Below are positions 17,281 through 26,142 of a stretch of 64,000 nucleotides of DNA, piece after piece; position 1 is the stretch's first letter, and each line of letters begins with the position of its first letter. Below the pieces are notes generated by a model. That model was given only the letters and a program-made list of their open reading frames with translations. It was not told the origin of the DNA and did not search any database. This DNA is from Planctomycetota bacterium. GTDB taxonomy: Bacteria; Planctomycetota; Phycisphaerae; Sedimentisphaerales; Anaerohalosphaeraceae. Where the stretch lies: positions 124,001 to 188,000 of the forward strand of contig JAKPDO010000006.1 in NCBI GenBank assembly GCA_029552545.1, in the 5' to 3' direction. Made by a program: the position numbers and the translations under genes.

Positions 17281-19956
17281 TTACATCCGTCCCGGCGGAA
17301 TTCCGGCGTCGCGCGGCGGCACCTTTGTATCGGCGGGAATGATGCCGAGAATCAGGAAGCTGCCCGGGCTGCGCGGGTCGAAGGTGATTTCGCCGGCGGG
17401 GAAGGTGAAGATATGGACATTGACCCCCGGCGTTTCTTCAATTTGCAGGGCGTTCTGCAGGGTGCATTCGACGCCGCCGTATTTGGCGGCCTGACTGTCC
17501 AGGTCCGGATTGGGCGGTTTTGCCCAGATGGACCGGTCTTCCTTGAAATAGCCGACAAGAATCTGCACGGGGAATTGGGTTTTCAGGCGGATGGGGCCCA
17601 GCTGACCGTTTTTACCTGCTGTATGAGACAGACGGATGCCGGTGAGGCCTTCGAGTTCCTGCGCCAGCTGCAGGATGCGGTACTCGCGGTCGAGGAAGGG
17701 TTTGGCGCCGATGCGCACTTCATAGGTTTGGCAGTCTTTGCTGAGGAGTTCAAAGGGGACGCTCTGAAGCCGGGGGATGTTTTGAACGGGCTGCGGTTTG
17801 GCGTCGGACAGTTCGGCCAGGCGTGCCTGAAACTCCTGGAGTTCCTTCTCATAGAGCGGCAGCATGTGCTCCCAGTGATAGTAGTAGGGTGTATCGCCTT
17901 TCATTCCCCGAATGGGGATGCGGCGGTGGCCGGTTTGGAGACTGTTGGCGTAGCGGTAGAATCGGACGGTCCGTTCCGTGAGAGCCCGGTAGAATTCGAG
18001 GCTTTTTTTGAGGTGTTCTTCGGCCTTGCGCATGCGGTCCGGATTGCGGCTGTAGTTGTAATCGAGGACCAGCAGAGCGGCCCGGACCTTTTCGGCATAG
18101 AAGCGGCTCATCAGGTCGATACAGGCGATGTCATTTCGGAGCCGCTCGAACTCCTCCCGATTGCGGGTGACGGAGGAGGCCGCTTTTTCAATCGCCTGCA
18201 CCGCTGCCTCGGAGCGGCGGACGGCTTCTTCGATGACTGTAATCGGGGTTTCGCCTTCGTGGGGTTCGCCGGCCCATTCCTTTCGGGCATACTCCTCCAG
18301 CCGTTCGCCGGGCGGGGCAAACCATTCCCACAGGCCGCTGACGGGGTTATAGGGGGTCGGGTTAACCAGCTGATCGAGGAACATCCCCAGCGAGAGGGTC
18401 TGGCGGTTGCCTTCCGTGATGCCGAAGCGTCGGAGCAGCAGGGGAGCGCAGTATCCGGATTCATTGTAGGCCGTCAGGATGCATTCGGCCGCCTGCGGGG
18501 TTCCGTAGCGGTCGGTCAGCCGCCGGAGCCAGTACTGCCGGTCCTGCTGGGGGTCTCGGTCCATCCGCCATAAATAGCGGGCCCATGCCTCAAACCAAAT
18601 CCAGTCCCGCTGAATCTGTTTGAGATATGGACTGGTTTTGTCGGGGGAGTGAGGCCAATCCCAGTAGGTCAGGGGATAGAGATGCACGCCCTGCGCTCCC
18701 AGACGCTCTCGGCAGGCCAGCACGCAGCGGCGGATAAAATCTGTTGCCCCATAGCGGAAGGGCTCCAGGTTGGAAAGCAGATGGATGTTGACCACGTGGG
18801 CGGACCCGAGACGGCTCATATCCAGATGCACCTGCTGCCAGCGTCCGCGCGGCTCGTAGGTGGTGAGGGATTCGCCGTTGTACTTGGCCATGGTGTAGAG
18901 ATTGGAGTAGTGTTTTAAAGCGGATTCCATCAGCTGCCGGACGTTTCCGATGGTGTGGGCCCGGATGATAATCGGGGGCTCTTCCGTTTTGCCGAGGGCG
19001 GCCATGGCGTCTTTGACGGCGGGGATAATGGTTTCATTCAGCCAGGCCTCCTGGTTTTCCTGTCCGCGCAGGGCCTCGCCCAGACAGACCAGCAGTCCGA
19101 CGTGGGGGTAGGTTTTGATGAACTGGGTGATGGATTTGCGGTTGTAGTCGGCAATCAGCGGGGTGGGGGCGGCATGCTGCGTGGGGATGTTGTGGTGTTC
19201 GGCAAAGGGTTTGGAGACGAAGATGTTGTAGAACATCTGGATAACCCAGATGCCGCGTTTGTCCGCTTCCTCCGTCAGGAAACGGTACATCTCTGCGTTG
19301 CGCTGATAGACCTCTTCGGAGACTTCGAGGGCGTAGGGGTACTCCTCGAGTTTGACCAAAGAGGCAAAGGGATGGCCGTTCCACAGGTACAGGGTGTTCA
19401 TCCGGTTGTCCACGAGGAAATCGAGGAACTCCAGCCACTGGTTCTTGTCGTAAAAGAAGGGGAAGTAGTCCGGTGTATAGGGGTATTCATAGGTTTCCCG
19501 GCCCGGCAGAATATAGGTCAGCTGCATTCCGATGCAGGGGCCGCGGAGGCGAAAGTCAGGTGCATCGGTGATGTCGAGGGTTTGCGGCCATCGGCCGGCT
19601 TCGTTGACCCGGTCGATGAGCTCGAGGGCTCCATAGAGGGCTCCGGAATCGCCGAAGCCGCGGATGCAGTAGGTGCCCTTTTCATCCCGGTACAGATGAA
19701 AACCCTCTGGGTTTCTGCCGCCTTCGTTTTTGTCCAGTCTGCCGCCGGCAAGAAGAATGCGGGCGGGGCCGAAGCGGCTCAGACTTTCCTGCAGCCGCCG
19801 AGAGGCATACAGGAGCCGCGGGGAGGGCTGTCCCTCAATTTCAATGGACAAGGCGGCGGTCTTTTCCTGACCGGCGGGAGTTTGTGTTTCCGCGGCAAGG
19901 ACTGCCGCACCGCTTAAGACAAAACCAATCGCTGCCGTAAAGAACCATTGTTTCAT
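17281..19956 (-). CDS. Secreted glycosidase-like protein, GH67/GH20-type N-domain, unassigned
   Basis: 891 residues with a signal peptide (MKQWFFTAAIGFVLSGAAVLA). Residues ~35-125 look like the small alpha/beta domain that precedes GH20/GH67/GH84-type barrels (LLYASRRLQESLSRF, then GFGDSGALYGALELIDRV). The barrel region has DFRLRGPCIGMQLTY, then FLVDNRMNTLYLWNG, ADKRGIWVIQMFYNI and LLVCLGEALRGQENQEAW, with conserved acidic residues in the last. A helical domain (~560-720) and a further C-terminal alpha/beta piece follow. It resembles alpha-glucuronidase-like proteins without a characterised relative that I can name. It is convergent with the GH65 operon (10 bp apart), and downstream of, and probably controlled with, the AraC gene. 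Confidence 0.65.
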   Translation of the reverse strand: MKQWFFTAAIGFVLSGAAVLAAETQTPAGQEKTAALSIEIEGQPSPRLLYASRRLQESLSRFGPARILLAGGRLDKNEGGRNPEGFHLYRDEKGTYCIRGFGDSGALYGALELIDRVNEAGRWPQTLDITDAPDFRLRGPCIGMQLTYILPGRETYEYPYTPDYFPFFYDKNQWLEFLDFLVDNRMNTLYLWNGHPFASLVKLEEYPYALEVSEEVYQRNAEMYRFLTEEADKRGIWVIQMFYNIFVSKPFAEHHNIPTQHAAPTPLIADYNRKSITQFIKTYPHVGLLVCLGEALRGQENQEAWLNETIIPAVKDAMAALGKTEEPPIIIRAHTIGNVRQLMESALKHYSNLYTMAKYNGESLTTYEPRGRWQQVHLDMSRLGSAHVVNIHLLSNLEPFRYGATDFIRRCVLACRERLGAQGVHLYPLTYWDWPHSPDKTSPYLKQIQRDWIWFEAWARYLWRMDRDPQQDRQYWLRRLTDRYGTPQAAECILTAYNESGYCAPLLLRRFGITEGNRQTLSLGMFLDQLVNPTPYNPVSGLWEWFAPPGERLEEYARKEWAGEPHEGETPITVIEEAVRRSEAAVQAIEKAASSVTRNREEFERLRNDIACIDLMSRFYAEKVRAALLVLDYNYSRNPDRMRKAEEHLKKSLEFYRALTERTVRFYRYANSLQTGHRRIPIRGMKGDTPYYYHWEHMLPLYEKELQEFQARLAELSDAKPQPVQNIPRLQSVPFELLSKDCQTYEVRIGAKPFLDREYRILQLAQELEGLTGIRLSHTAGKNGQLGPIRLKTQFPVQILVGYFKEDRSIWAKPPNPDLDSQAAKYGGVECTLQNALQIEETPGVNVHIFTFPAGEITFDPRSPGSFLILGIIPADTKVPPRDAGIPPGRM

Positions 19957-20009
19957 TGCTGTTTGCCTTTGGATTTGTATTTTTTATTAACTGATGCGGC
20001 TGAGGGATT

Positions 20010-20885
20010 TCAGGAGCCCTCCGTGAGTTGATGTGCTTCGCGATACTCTCTGGGTGTGCAGTGACAGAGTTCTTTGAAGGAAGTATTAAATCGGCTCAAT
20101 GAGTTAAAGCCGGATTCGAAAGCGATATCCAGCACTTTTTTGCTGGTTGTGACCAGCAGACGCTGAGCATGCTGGACGCGGTGCTGAATGACAAAATTGT
20201 TAATGGTAATGCCGAAGGTTTTTTTGAAGGCGTAGGCCGCATAGTCCGGATGCAGGTCCACGGCGGCGGCGACATCAGCCAGATGAATCGGTTCGGTATA
20301 GTGCTGGGCAATAAATCTGGCCATCGTTTCGATTTTGCTGAAGTTTTGGGCCCCGACGTGTCGGATGGAGCTTTTGGATGCGGGGGAATCGGGGAGGTTT
20401 TTGCTGTTGTCCAGGTTCAAAGCCATACGCAGCAGACGGGCTTTGATTTCGAGCAGGACGATTTCCCGGGTGGATGCGGTGTTTTGATTGATATCCTGAA
20501 ACCATTGTTCGAACAAATATTTATCGTTGACCGCGGAGGAGGGCTGGGGCTCCTGTAAAATCCGTCCGTTCAGAATCTGCGAGGCGAATTTCTCGGGCAT
20601 TCCCCAGCTGAGCATCCAGGGCAGCGGAATCGTAATCACATAGTATGATTTGAGTTTTGAAAAATCGACAATTTGGTGCGGGACGGCCGCCCAAAACAGG
20701 GCAAGGCTTCCGCCTTGGATGGACACGCGTTCTCCCCAAAAAAGATAGGTTAGTGTTCCTTTTTCAAAAAAGTTTATCTCGATTTCGGAGTGCTTGTCAG
20801 GACGGCTCATCAACATGGGTTCCCACATTTCACACGTGAACCCATACGGGGTAAACTCTTTTCGATTTGGATTGAAGTGTTTCAT
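20010..20885 (-). CDS. AraC-family transcriptional regulator with cupin-like sensor
   Basis: 291 residues. The N-terminal ~150 form a cupin-like ligand-binding domain (KHSEIEINFFEKGTLTYLFW, then GGSLALFWAAVPHQIVDF). The C-terminal ~100 are the double helix-turn-helix AraC/XylS domain: first helix pair at PIHLADVAAAVDLHPDYAAY, second at KKVLDIAFESGFNSLSRFN, then KELCHCTPREYR. Such proteins usually activate sugar-use operons on binding the sugar. It lies between the unassigned glycosidase gene (same strand, downstream) and the divergent isomerase/transketolase operon, the likely targets. A candidate -35/-10 (20916-20921, 20893-20898 on the minus strand) overlaps the conserved upstream motif described separately. 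Confidence 0.9.
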   Translation of the reverse strand: MKHFNPNRKEFTPYGFTCEMWEPMLMSRPDKHSEIEINFFEKGTLTYLFWGERVSIQGGSLALFWAAVPHQIVDFSKLKSYYVITIPLPWMLSWGMPEKFASQILNGRILQEPQPSSAVNDKYLFEQWFQDINQNTASTREIVLLEIKARLLRMALNLDNSKNLPDSPASKSSIRHVGAQNFSKIETMARFIAQHYTEPIHLADVAAAVDLHPDYAAYAFKKTFGITINNFVIQHRVQHAQRLLVTTSKKVLDIAFESGFNSLSRFNTSFKELCHCTPREYREAHQLTEGS

Positions 20886-20892
20886 AGACCTA

Positions 20893-20921
20893 AATATATG
20901 ATAAGTTATTTCTCAAATCAA
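20893..20921 (-). promoter_or_regulatory. Candidate promoter of the AraC-family gene
   Basis: On the minus strand: TTGATT (20921-20916), a 17-bp spacer and TATATT (20898-20893). The predicted transcript would start almost at the ATG (20885), that is nearly leaderless. It overlaps the shared motif, so a protein bound there could block or modulate this promoter. Based on pattern alone. Confidence 0.4.
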
Positions 20922-20940
20922 GGAGGAATATATTGTATTT
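20898..20940 (+). promoter_or_regulatory. Shared upstream motif, copy A
   Basis: ATGATAAGTTATTT, then GGAGGAAT and a TATT-rich end ATTGTATTT. Aligns with 44003-44045 and 50008-50049. It lies 328 bp before the isomerase gene (plus strand) and 12 bp before the AraC-family gene (minus strand). Confidence 0.7.
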
Positions 20941-21268
20941 CAACATTATCATAATAGTTGATAATTGGGAACAAACGTCAAACAAGATGTTTTGGACATA
21001 GATACCCTTCCAGAAAGGGACTTTTGATTTTTGCGCCGGCAAATTGCGGCTCGTTTCGGAAGGCAGGAGTCAAAAGAGAAAAAATGGAGGAATCGGCCTT
21101 CGGCCGAAATGTGAAGTTTTCTTTCTTTTTAAAAAATAAGTAAGTTCTTTGAAAAGAAAAGCTTACAATAAAGTCGCTGCCTGCTGTCCATTTTTTTTGT
21201 TTTTCAAGCAGGATGAGTTTTTTGTCGGTGCGGCTTGAGATAAAGGGAATCAGCGTTAAGGATACTCT

Positions 21269-22693
21269 ATGAAAATCATGCAAAAGAAAATTACCTTTGG
21301 GGTCATCGTAGGGACCCGGAATATTTTTAATGCCCAGCTGGCTGTGGGGCAGCGGAAAAAGGTGCTTTCGGTGCTTCAGGAGCTGGGATACGGAGCCGTG
21401 ATACCGGATGCGAAGGCGACGAAGGCCGGGGCGATCGAGACGCGGGCGGATGCCAAGATTTGTGCGGAGCTTTTTAAGGCCCGTCGGGATGACATTGACG
21501 GGATTCTTGTCATCCTGCCCAATTTCGGGGATGAATTGGGGGTCGCAGAAACCCTGAAGCTTGCGGATTTGAAGGTACCGGTTCTGGTTCAGGCGTGCAA
21601 TGATGAAATAGACAAAGTAGATGTGAAAAGCCGGCGGGACGCCTTCTGCGGCAAGATTTCGGTCTGCAACAATCTGTATCAGTATCAGATTCCCTTTACG
21701 GACACCACGGAGCATACGTGCGATATCGACAGTGACGTTTTTAAGCAGGATATCCGGTTTTTTGCATCGGTGTGCCGGGTGGTTAAGGGGCTGCGAACCC
21801 TGCGGGTCGGGGCGTTCGGGACGCGTCCGTGGGCATTTCAGACGGTTCGATTCAGCGAAAAAATCCTGCAGGCGGCGGGGATTACGGTCGTTCCCGTGGA
21901 CCTGTCGGAGGTGATTGCGCGGGCCCAGACAATCGATTCGCAGTCTGCGGCGGTCAAAAATAAGCTGGCAGCCATTCGGAAGTATGGGCGGATTCCGGCG
22001 GATGTGGAGCCGGAGAGTGTGCTTCGGCAGGCGAAGTTGTCGGTGGTGTTTGATGAGCTGATGGAGGAGTATGAACTGGATGCCAGTGCGATTCAGTGCT
22101 GGAGCTCGATTGAAAATCACTATGGGTGTGCGACGTGTTTGTCAATGTCGATGATGGGGGAGCGGAATCTTCCCAGCGCCTGTGAAACGGATGTGACGGG
22201 AGCGGTTTCGATGGCGGCCCTGCTGCTGGCCGGCGGTTCCATTCCGGCCTTGCTGGACTGGAACAACAATTTCGGTCAGGAGCAGGATAAATGCGTCTGC
22301 ACGCACTGCAGCAATTATCCCAAGTCGTTTATGGGAAATGAGGTTGAAATTTCCAAGCTGGATGTCTTGGGGACTGTGCTGGACCGCGAACGCTGTTTTG
22401 GGGCCGTCAAGGGCAAAGTAGCCCCGGGGCCGATGACGTATTTCCGGATTTCCACCGATGATACGAAGGGCCGAATCAAGTCGTACCTGGGAGAAGGGCG
22501 GTTTACCGATGATTCGTTCGGAATGGACGGAGGCATTGCGGTCTGTCAGGTGGACAATCTGAGAGCCCTGCTGAGGCATATCTGCCAAAACGGGTTTGAG
22601 CATCATGTGGCAATGGCGCGGTCTCATTGTGCACAGGTTCTTCAGGAGGCGGTTTCCAAGTATTTGGGCTGGGATTTGTATTATCACCGGTGA
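21269..22693 (+). CDS. L-fucose/L-arabinose-isomerase-like protein
   Basis: 474 residues. It resembles the FucI/AraA superfamily of ketol isomerases: an N-terminal Rossmann-like half ([48 protein letters not shown]), a middle [19 protein letters not shown], and a C-terminal half with the Glu-containing [39 protein letters not shown] and LLDWNNNF. Such enzymes interconvert aldoses and ketoses with Mn2+. It is shorter than FucI (~590), so 'fucose isomerase-related' is the safe label. AAGGA precedes the ATG. It is the first gene of the operon that continues with a glycosidase, a split transketolase and a kinase, so its product is probably phosphorylated and cleaved by those enzymes. Confidence 0.78.
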   Translation: MKIMQKKITFGVIVGTRNIFNAQLAVGQRKKVLSVLQELGYGAVIPDAKATKAGAIETRADAKICAELFKARRDDIDGILVILPNFGDELGVAETLKLADLKVPVLVQACNDEIDKVDVKSRRDAFCGKISVCNNLYQYQIPFTDTTEHTCDIDSDVFKQDIRFFASVCRVVKGLRTLRVGAFGTRPWAFQTVRFSEKILQAAGITVVPVDLSEVIARAQTIDSQSAAVKNKLAAIRKYGRIPADVEPESVLRQAKLSVVFDELMEEYELDASAIQCWSSIENHYGCATCLSMSMMGERNLPSACETDVTGAVSMAALLLAGGSIPALLDWNNNFGQEQDKCVCTHCSNYPKSFMGNEVEISKLDVLGTVLDRERCFGAVKGKVAPGPMTYFRISTDDTKGRIKSYLGEGRFTDDSFGMDGGIAVCQVDNLRALLRHICQNGFEHHVAMARSHCAQVLQEAVSKYLGWDLYYHR

Positions 22694-22718
22694 AGGCAAA
22701 CCGGAGGGGACTTCGAAT

Positions 22719-24302
22719 TTGCTGAAGAACGGGCAAAAGACAATCAGGATTATGACGGCGGTCCTGCTGATGGGGTTTGGGGGAATCAGCGGGTGGGGAC
22801 AGCCCGTCACCGTGGAGCAGTGGGGCGTCTTTGAGGCGTCGTTTGCGGGGCCTGCCGAAGGGAATCCCTTTGCGGATGTGGAGTTGACGGCGGTCTTTCG
22901 GCAGGGGGAAAAGACGCTGACGGTTTCGGGCTTTTATGACGGGGACGGAATATACCGCATTCGGTTCAGTCCTCCGGCCCTGGGAGAGTGGACCTATACG
23001 ACACAGAGCAATCGGCCGGAATTGACGGGGAAAACCGGCACGGTAAAGGCGGTTGAACCGGGCAAGGGCAATCACGGGCCGGTCCGCGTTGCCCACACGT
23101 TTCATTTTGCCTATGCGGACGGGACTCCGTATCGGCCGATTGGAACGACCTGTTATGCCTGGATCCATCAGCCGATGGAGATTCAGGAGCAGACGGTAAA
23201 GACGCTGGCGGAATCGCCTTTCAATAAAATCCGCTTCTGCGTGTTCCCCAAATGGTATGCCTACAATCGAAGCGAACCGCTGCTGTATCCGTTTGAGGGC
23301 ACGCCGCCGTCCCGATGGGATTTTACGCGGTTCAATCCGGCTTTCTTCCGTCATCTCGAAAAACGGATTCAGCAGCTCGGTGAAATGGGGATTGAGGCGG
23401 ACCTGATTCTGTTTCATCCGTATGACGAAGGGCATTGGGGATTTGACCGGATGCCGAAGGAGGCGGATGACCGTTATCTTCGGTACGTGGTGGCGCGGCT
23501 GGCGGCCTTTCGGAATGTGTGGTGGTCGATGGCCAATGAATTTGATTTTATGGACGAGAAAACGCCGGAGGATTGGGACCGCTTTTTCCAGATTGTGCAG
23601 CGCTGCGATCCGTATGAGCATCTGCGTTCGATTCACAACGGCACGGTTCTTTATAATCATACGAAACCCTGGGTGACGCATGCGAGCATCCAGAACGGCT
23701 CGGCGGTGGAGGATTTCGGGCGGGCGGTTCTGTATCGGGACGTCTATGTCAAGCCGATTGTGTTTGATGAAGTGAAATACGAAGGCAATCTGCCGCAGCG
23801 GTGGGGAAATCTTTCTGCGGAGGAAATGGTTTACCGGTTTTGGGAGGGGACGATTGCGGGCACATATGTCGGACACGGCGAGACGTATTTGGAGCCGAAT
23901 GACATTATTTGGTGGGCCAAAGGCGGCGTTCTGCGGGGGCAGAGCCCGCCGCGGATTGCCTTTCTGCGTAAGATTTTAGAAGAGGGTCCGGCGGAAGGGC
24001 TGGAGCCGATTGATAAATGGCAGAATTATCCGTTTGCAGGCAAACGGGGAGAATGCTATCTGGGGTATTTCGGCCGACAGTCGCTTTCGGAATGGCCGTT
24101 TGAATTGCATCGAGCGGGACTTTCGGAGGGAATGAAGTTTCGGGTGGAGGTGATTGATACTTGGAATATGACAATTACGGCCGTGGACGGCGTCTTTGAG
24201 GTCAAAAAACGAGACAACTATACGTTTGTTGACAAAGCGGAGCGTACAGTGCCGCTGCCGGGAAGGCCTTATATGGCGGTTCGGATTCGCCGGGTGGAAT
24301 GA
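22719..24302 (+). CDS. DUF5060/DUF4038-like/DUF5605 glycoside hydrolase, paralog 1
   Basis: 527 residues if it starts at the TTG at 22719, chosen because GGAGGGG lies 8 bp before it and the result is a signal peptide ([20 protein letters not shown]). Order: DUF5060 beta-sandwich ([20 protein letters not shown]), TIM barrel of the DUF4038/GH140-like type starting at [20 protein letters not shown], then DUF5605 (CYLGYFGRQ ... [18 protein letters not shown]). Probable clan GH-A catalytic residues are Glu in [10 protein letters not shown] (acid/base) and Glu in [13 protein letters not shown] (nucleophile). Related DUF4038 enzymes include GH140 apiosidases. It overlaps the transketolase gene by 4 bp and has a paralog at 37819-39381. 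Confidence 0.8.
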   Translation: MLKNGQKTIRIMTAVLLMGFGGISGWGQPVTVEQWGVFEASFAGPAEGNPFADVELTAVFRQGEKTLTVSGFYDGDGIYRIRFSPPALGEWTYTTQSNRPELTGKTGTVKAVEPGKGNHGPVRVAHTFHFAYADGTPYRPIGTTCYAWIHQPMEIQEQTVKTLAESPFNKIRFCVFPKWYAYNRSEPLLYPFEGTPPSRWDFTRFNPAFFRHLEKRIQQLGEMGIEADLILFHPYDEGHWGFDRMPKEADDRYLRYVVARLAAFRNVWWSMANEFDFMDEKTPEDWDRFFQIVQRCDPYEHLRSIHNGTVLYNHTKPWVTHASIQNGSAVEDFGRAVLYRDVYVKPIVFDEVKYEGNLPQRWGNLSAEEMVYRFWEGTIAGTYVGHGETYLEPNDIIWWAKGGVLRGQSPPRIAFLRKILEEGPAEGLEPIDKWQNYPFAGKRGECYLGYFGRQSLSEWPFELHRAGLSEGMKFRVEVIDTWNMTITAVDGVFEVKKRDNYTFVDKAERTVPLPGRPYMAVRIRRVE

Positions 24303-25180
24303 TGATGCCGTGTTTCAAGCAGAGAACAGATAAAAAGCGAAAAGAAGCGGACCTGGATTGCCTGCTGCACAGGAAATCCATTGAGTACCGCATTCGGCTG
24401 CTGAAGTATATCAAGAACGCGCGGGCGGGCCATACGGGCGGCAGTCTGTCGTGTGTGGATATTCTGAATGTTTTGTACAACTGTGTGCTGAATGTTTCTC
24501 CGGAAACAGCAGACGACCCCCGGCGGGACCGTTATATCCAGAGCAAAGGACACTCGGTCGAGGCCCTGTATGTGGTGCTGGCGGACCGGGGATTTTTCCC
24601 GGAATCGGATTTGGAAACACTCTGTCGGTTTCGTTCGCCGTATGTCGGACATCCGACGCGGAAGATTCGGGGGATTGAGCACAATACCGGGGCCCTCGGG
24701 CACGGGCTGGCTTTTGGGGCGGGGGCGGCCCTGGCGGGCAAAATGGATGGACTGGGCTATCGTGTTTTTGTCCTGCTGGGGGACGGGGAGCTGGCCGAAG
24801 GGTCGAACTGGGAATCGATGATGACGGCGGCCCATTACGGACTGGACAATCTGACGGCGATTGTGGACCGCAATCAGCTGCAGATTACCGGCCGAACTGA
24901 AGAAGTTTGTGCACTGGAAAGTCTTGTGGATAAGTTTGCTGCGTTCGGCTGGTCGGTGCGGGAGGTGGACGGGCACGACGTGACAGCCCTGCGGAAGGTT
25001 TTAAGCTCGGTGCCCTTCGAGGTCGGCAGACCCAGTGTGGTGATTGCCCATACCGTCAAAGGCAAGGGCGTCAGTTTTATGGAAAACGATGCCAAGTGGC
25101 ATCACGGTGTGCCCAGCGATGAGGAGTACGAGAGGGCGATGGAGGAACTGCGGGCGCAGCTTGAGGAGGCGGAACCATGA
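24299..25180 (+). CDS. Transketolase, N-terminal (TPP-binding) subunit, set 1
   Basis: 293 residues, the usual size for the first half of a split transketolase. Visible features are the start helix [20 protein letters not shown], the substrate loop [37 protein letters not shown] and the TPP/Mg motif [17 protein letters not shown] ending IVDRNQLQ. Together with the next gene it would transfer two-carbon units between sugar phosphates. The ATG at 24299 overlaps the preceding stop (ATGA), and two further in-frame ATGs follow. Split transketolases are often found in dedicated sugar pathways rather than the general pentose phosphate pathway, which fits an operon that also has an isomerase and an FGGY kinase. 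Confidence 0.92.
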   Translation: MMMPCFKQRTDKKRKEADLDCLLHRKSIEYRIRLLKYIKNARAGHTGGSLSCVDILNVLYNCVLNVSPETADDPRRDRYIQSKGHSVEALYVVLADRGFFPESDLETLCRFRSPYVGHPTRKIRGIEHNTGALGHGLAFGAGAALAGKMDGLGYRVFVLLGDGELAEGSNWESMMTAAHYGLDNLTAIVDRNQLQITGRTEEVCALESLVDKFAAFGWSVREVDGHDVTALRKVLSSVPFEVGRPSVVIAHTVKGKGVSFMENDAKWHHGVPSDEEYERAMEELRAQLEEAEP

Positions 25181-26142
25181 GCGGCGCTGCAGCGATGGAA
25201 ACGGCAAAGGCCAATCTGGATGTGTTTTCTGAGACGCTGCTGGCGCTGGCCAGGAAGAATCGGAATATTCTGGTTGTGACCAGCGATTCTCGCGGCTCCG
25301 GAAAGCTGGTGCCGTTTGCCCAAGCCCTGCCCGGGCAGATTGTTGAAGTCGGGATAGCGGAGCAGAATCTGGTGGGAATTGCGGCGGGTCTGGCCTCCGC
25401 GGGCAAGATTGTGTTTGCCGTTTCCCCGGGAAGTTTTCTGACAGCGCGTTCGCTGGAGCAAATCAAGAACGATGTCTGTTATTCCGACCATCCGGTCAAG
25501 CTGGTCGGCATCAGTTCCGGGGTCAGCTACGGCGCCCTCGGCTCGACCCACCATTCGCTGCATGATTTGGCGGTGCTGAGGGCGATTCCGAACTGCACGA
25601 TTGTTGTGCCTGCGGACAATTTTGAAACGGCCGAGGCGGTCAAGGCCGCTGCGGAAATGCCCCATCCGGTCTTTTTGCGTTTCGGCAAACGGCCGATGCC
25701 TCCTCTGCATCGGCCCGGAACGAAATTTACGGTGGGCAAATCGCTGCTTGTCCGCCGAGGAAATGATATTGCCTTTATCGCCACGGGAGAGACGGTTGTT
25801 CAGGCGGCGGGGGCCTGCGACCTTCTGGCCCGGGAAGGCATTTCGGCCCGCGTGCTCAGTATGCATACGGTCAAACCGCTGGATGAAGAGGCCGTTCTGC
25901 AGGCTGCGCAGGAGTGCGGAGCGGTTGTTACGGTGGAAGAGCACAGCTGTGCCGGCGGGCTGGGAGAGGCGTGTGCGGCTGTCCTGCTGCAGTCCGGCGT
26001 GTCGGTTCCCTTCCGAATTGTCGGGTTTCCAGATGAAGAAACGGTTTCAGGCAGTCAGCTGGACATGATGGCCTATTACGGGATTTCGCCGGAAGGGCTT
26101 GCCGAAACCGCCAGAACCCTGCTGAACAGGAAACGGTTATGA
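25177..26142 (+). CDS. Transketolase, C-terminal (pyrimidine-binding) subunit, set 1
   Basis: 321 residues. It holds the Pyr domain, with the catalytic glutamate in VEVGIAEQNLVGIAAGLA (activates the TPP aminopyrimidine), GSTHHSLHDLAVLRAIPN, and the C-terminal domain (ISARVLSMHTVKPLDEEAV and VTVEEHSCAGGLGEACA). It forms the active enzyme with the N-terminal subunit encoded immediately upstream; the two overlap by 4 bp, which suggests balanced translation. It overlaps the kinase gene by 4 bp as well. A paralog is encoded at 41190-42140. Confidence 0.92.
   Translation: MSGAAAMETAKANLDVFSETLLALARKNRNILVVTSDSRGSGKLVPFAQALPGQIVEVGIAEQNLVGIAAGLASAGKIVFAVSPGSFLTARSLEQIKNDVCYSDHPVKLVGISSGVSYGALGSTHHSLHDLAVLRAIPNCTIVVPADNFETAEAVKAAAEMPHPVFLRFGKRPMPPLHRPGTKFTVGKSLLVRRGNDIAFIATGETVVQAAGACDLLAREGISARVLSMHTVKPLDEEAVLQAAQECGAVVTVEEHSCAGGLGEACAAVLLQSGVSVPFRIVGFPDEETVSGSQLDMMAYYGISPEGLAETARTLLNRKRL

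Larger units (their letters stand above)
20886..21268. other. AT-rich divergent control region between araC-type gene and isomerase operon
   Basis: 383 bp, markedly AT-rich. From left to right it holds the shared ~43-bp motif (20898-20940), a cluster of ATAA/TTATC boxes (20945-20970), a short hairpin TCGGCC-TTC-GGCCGA (21093-21107), a GTAAG...CTTAC inverted repeat ending in TACAAT (21164-21169), and AAGGA just before the start at 21269. No convincing gene lies here. Confidence 0.6.

Noticed and set aside
20958..21143. 61-codon plus-strand frame in the control region
   Set aside because: No Shine-Dalgarno, odd composition, no similarity; it overlaps likely regulatory DNA.
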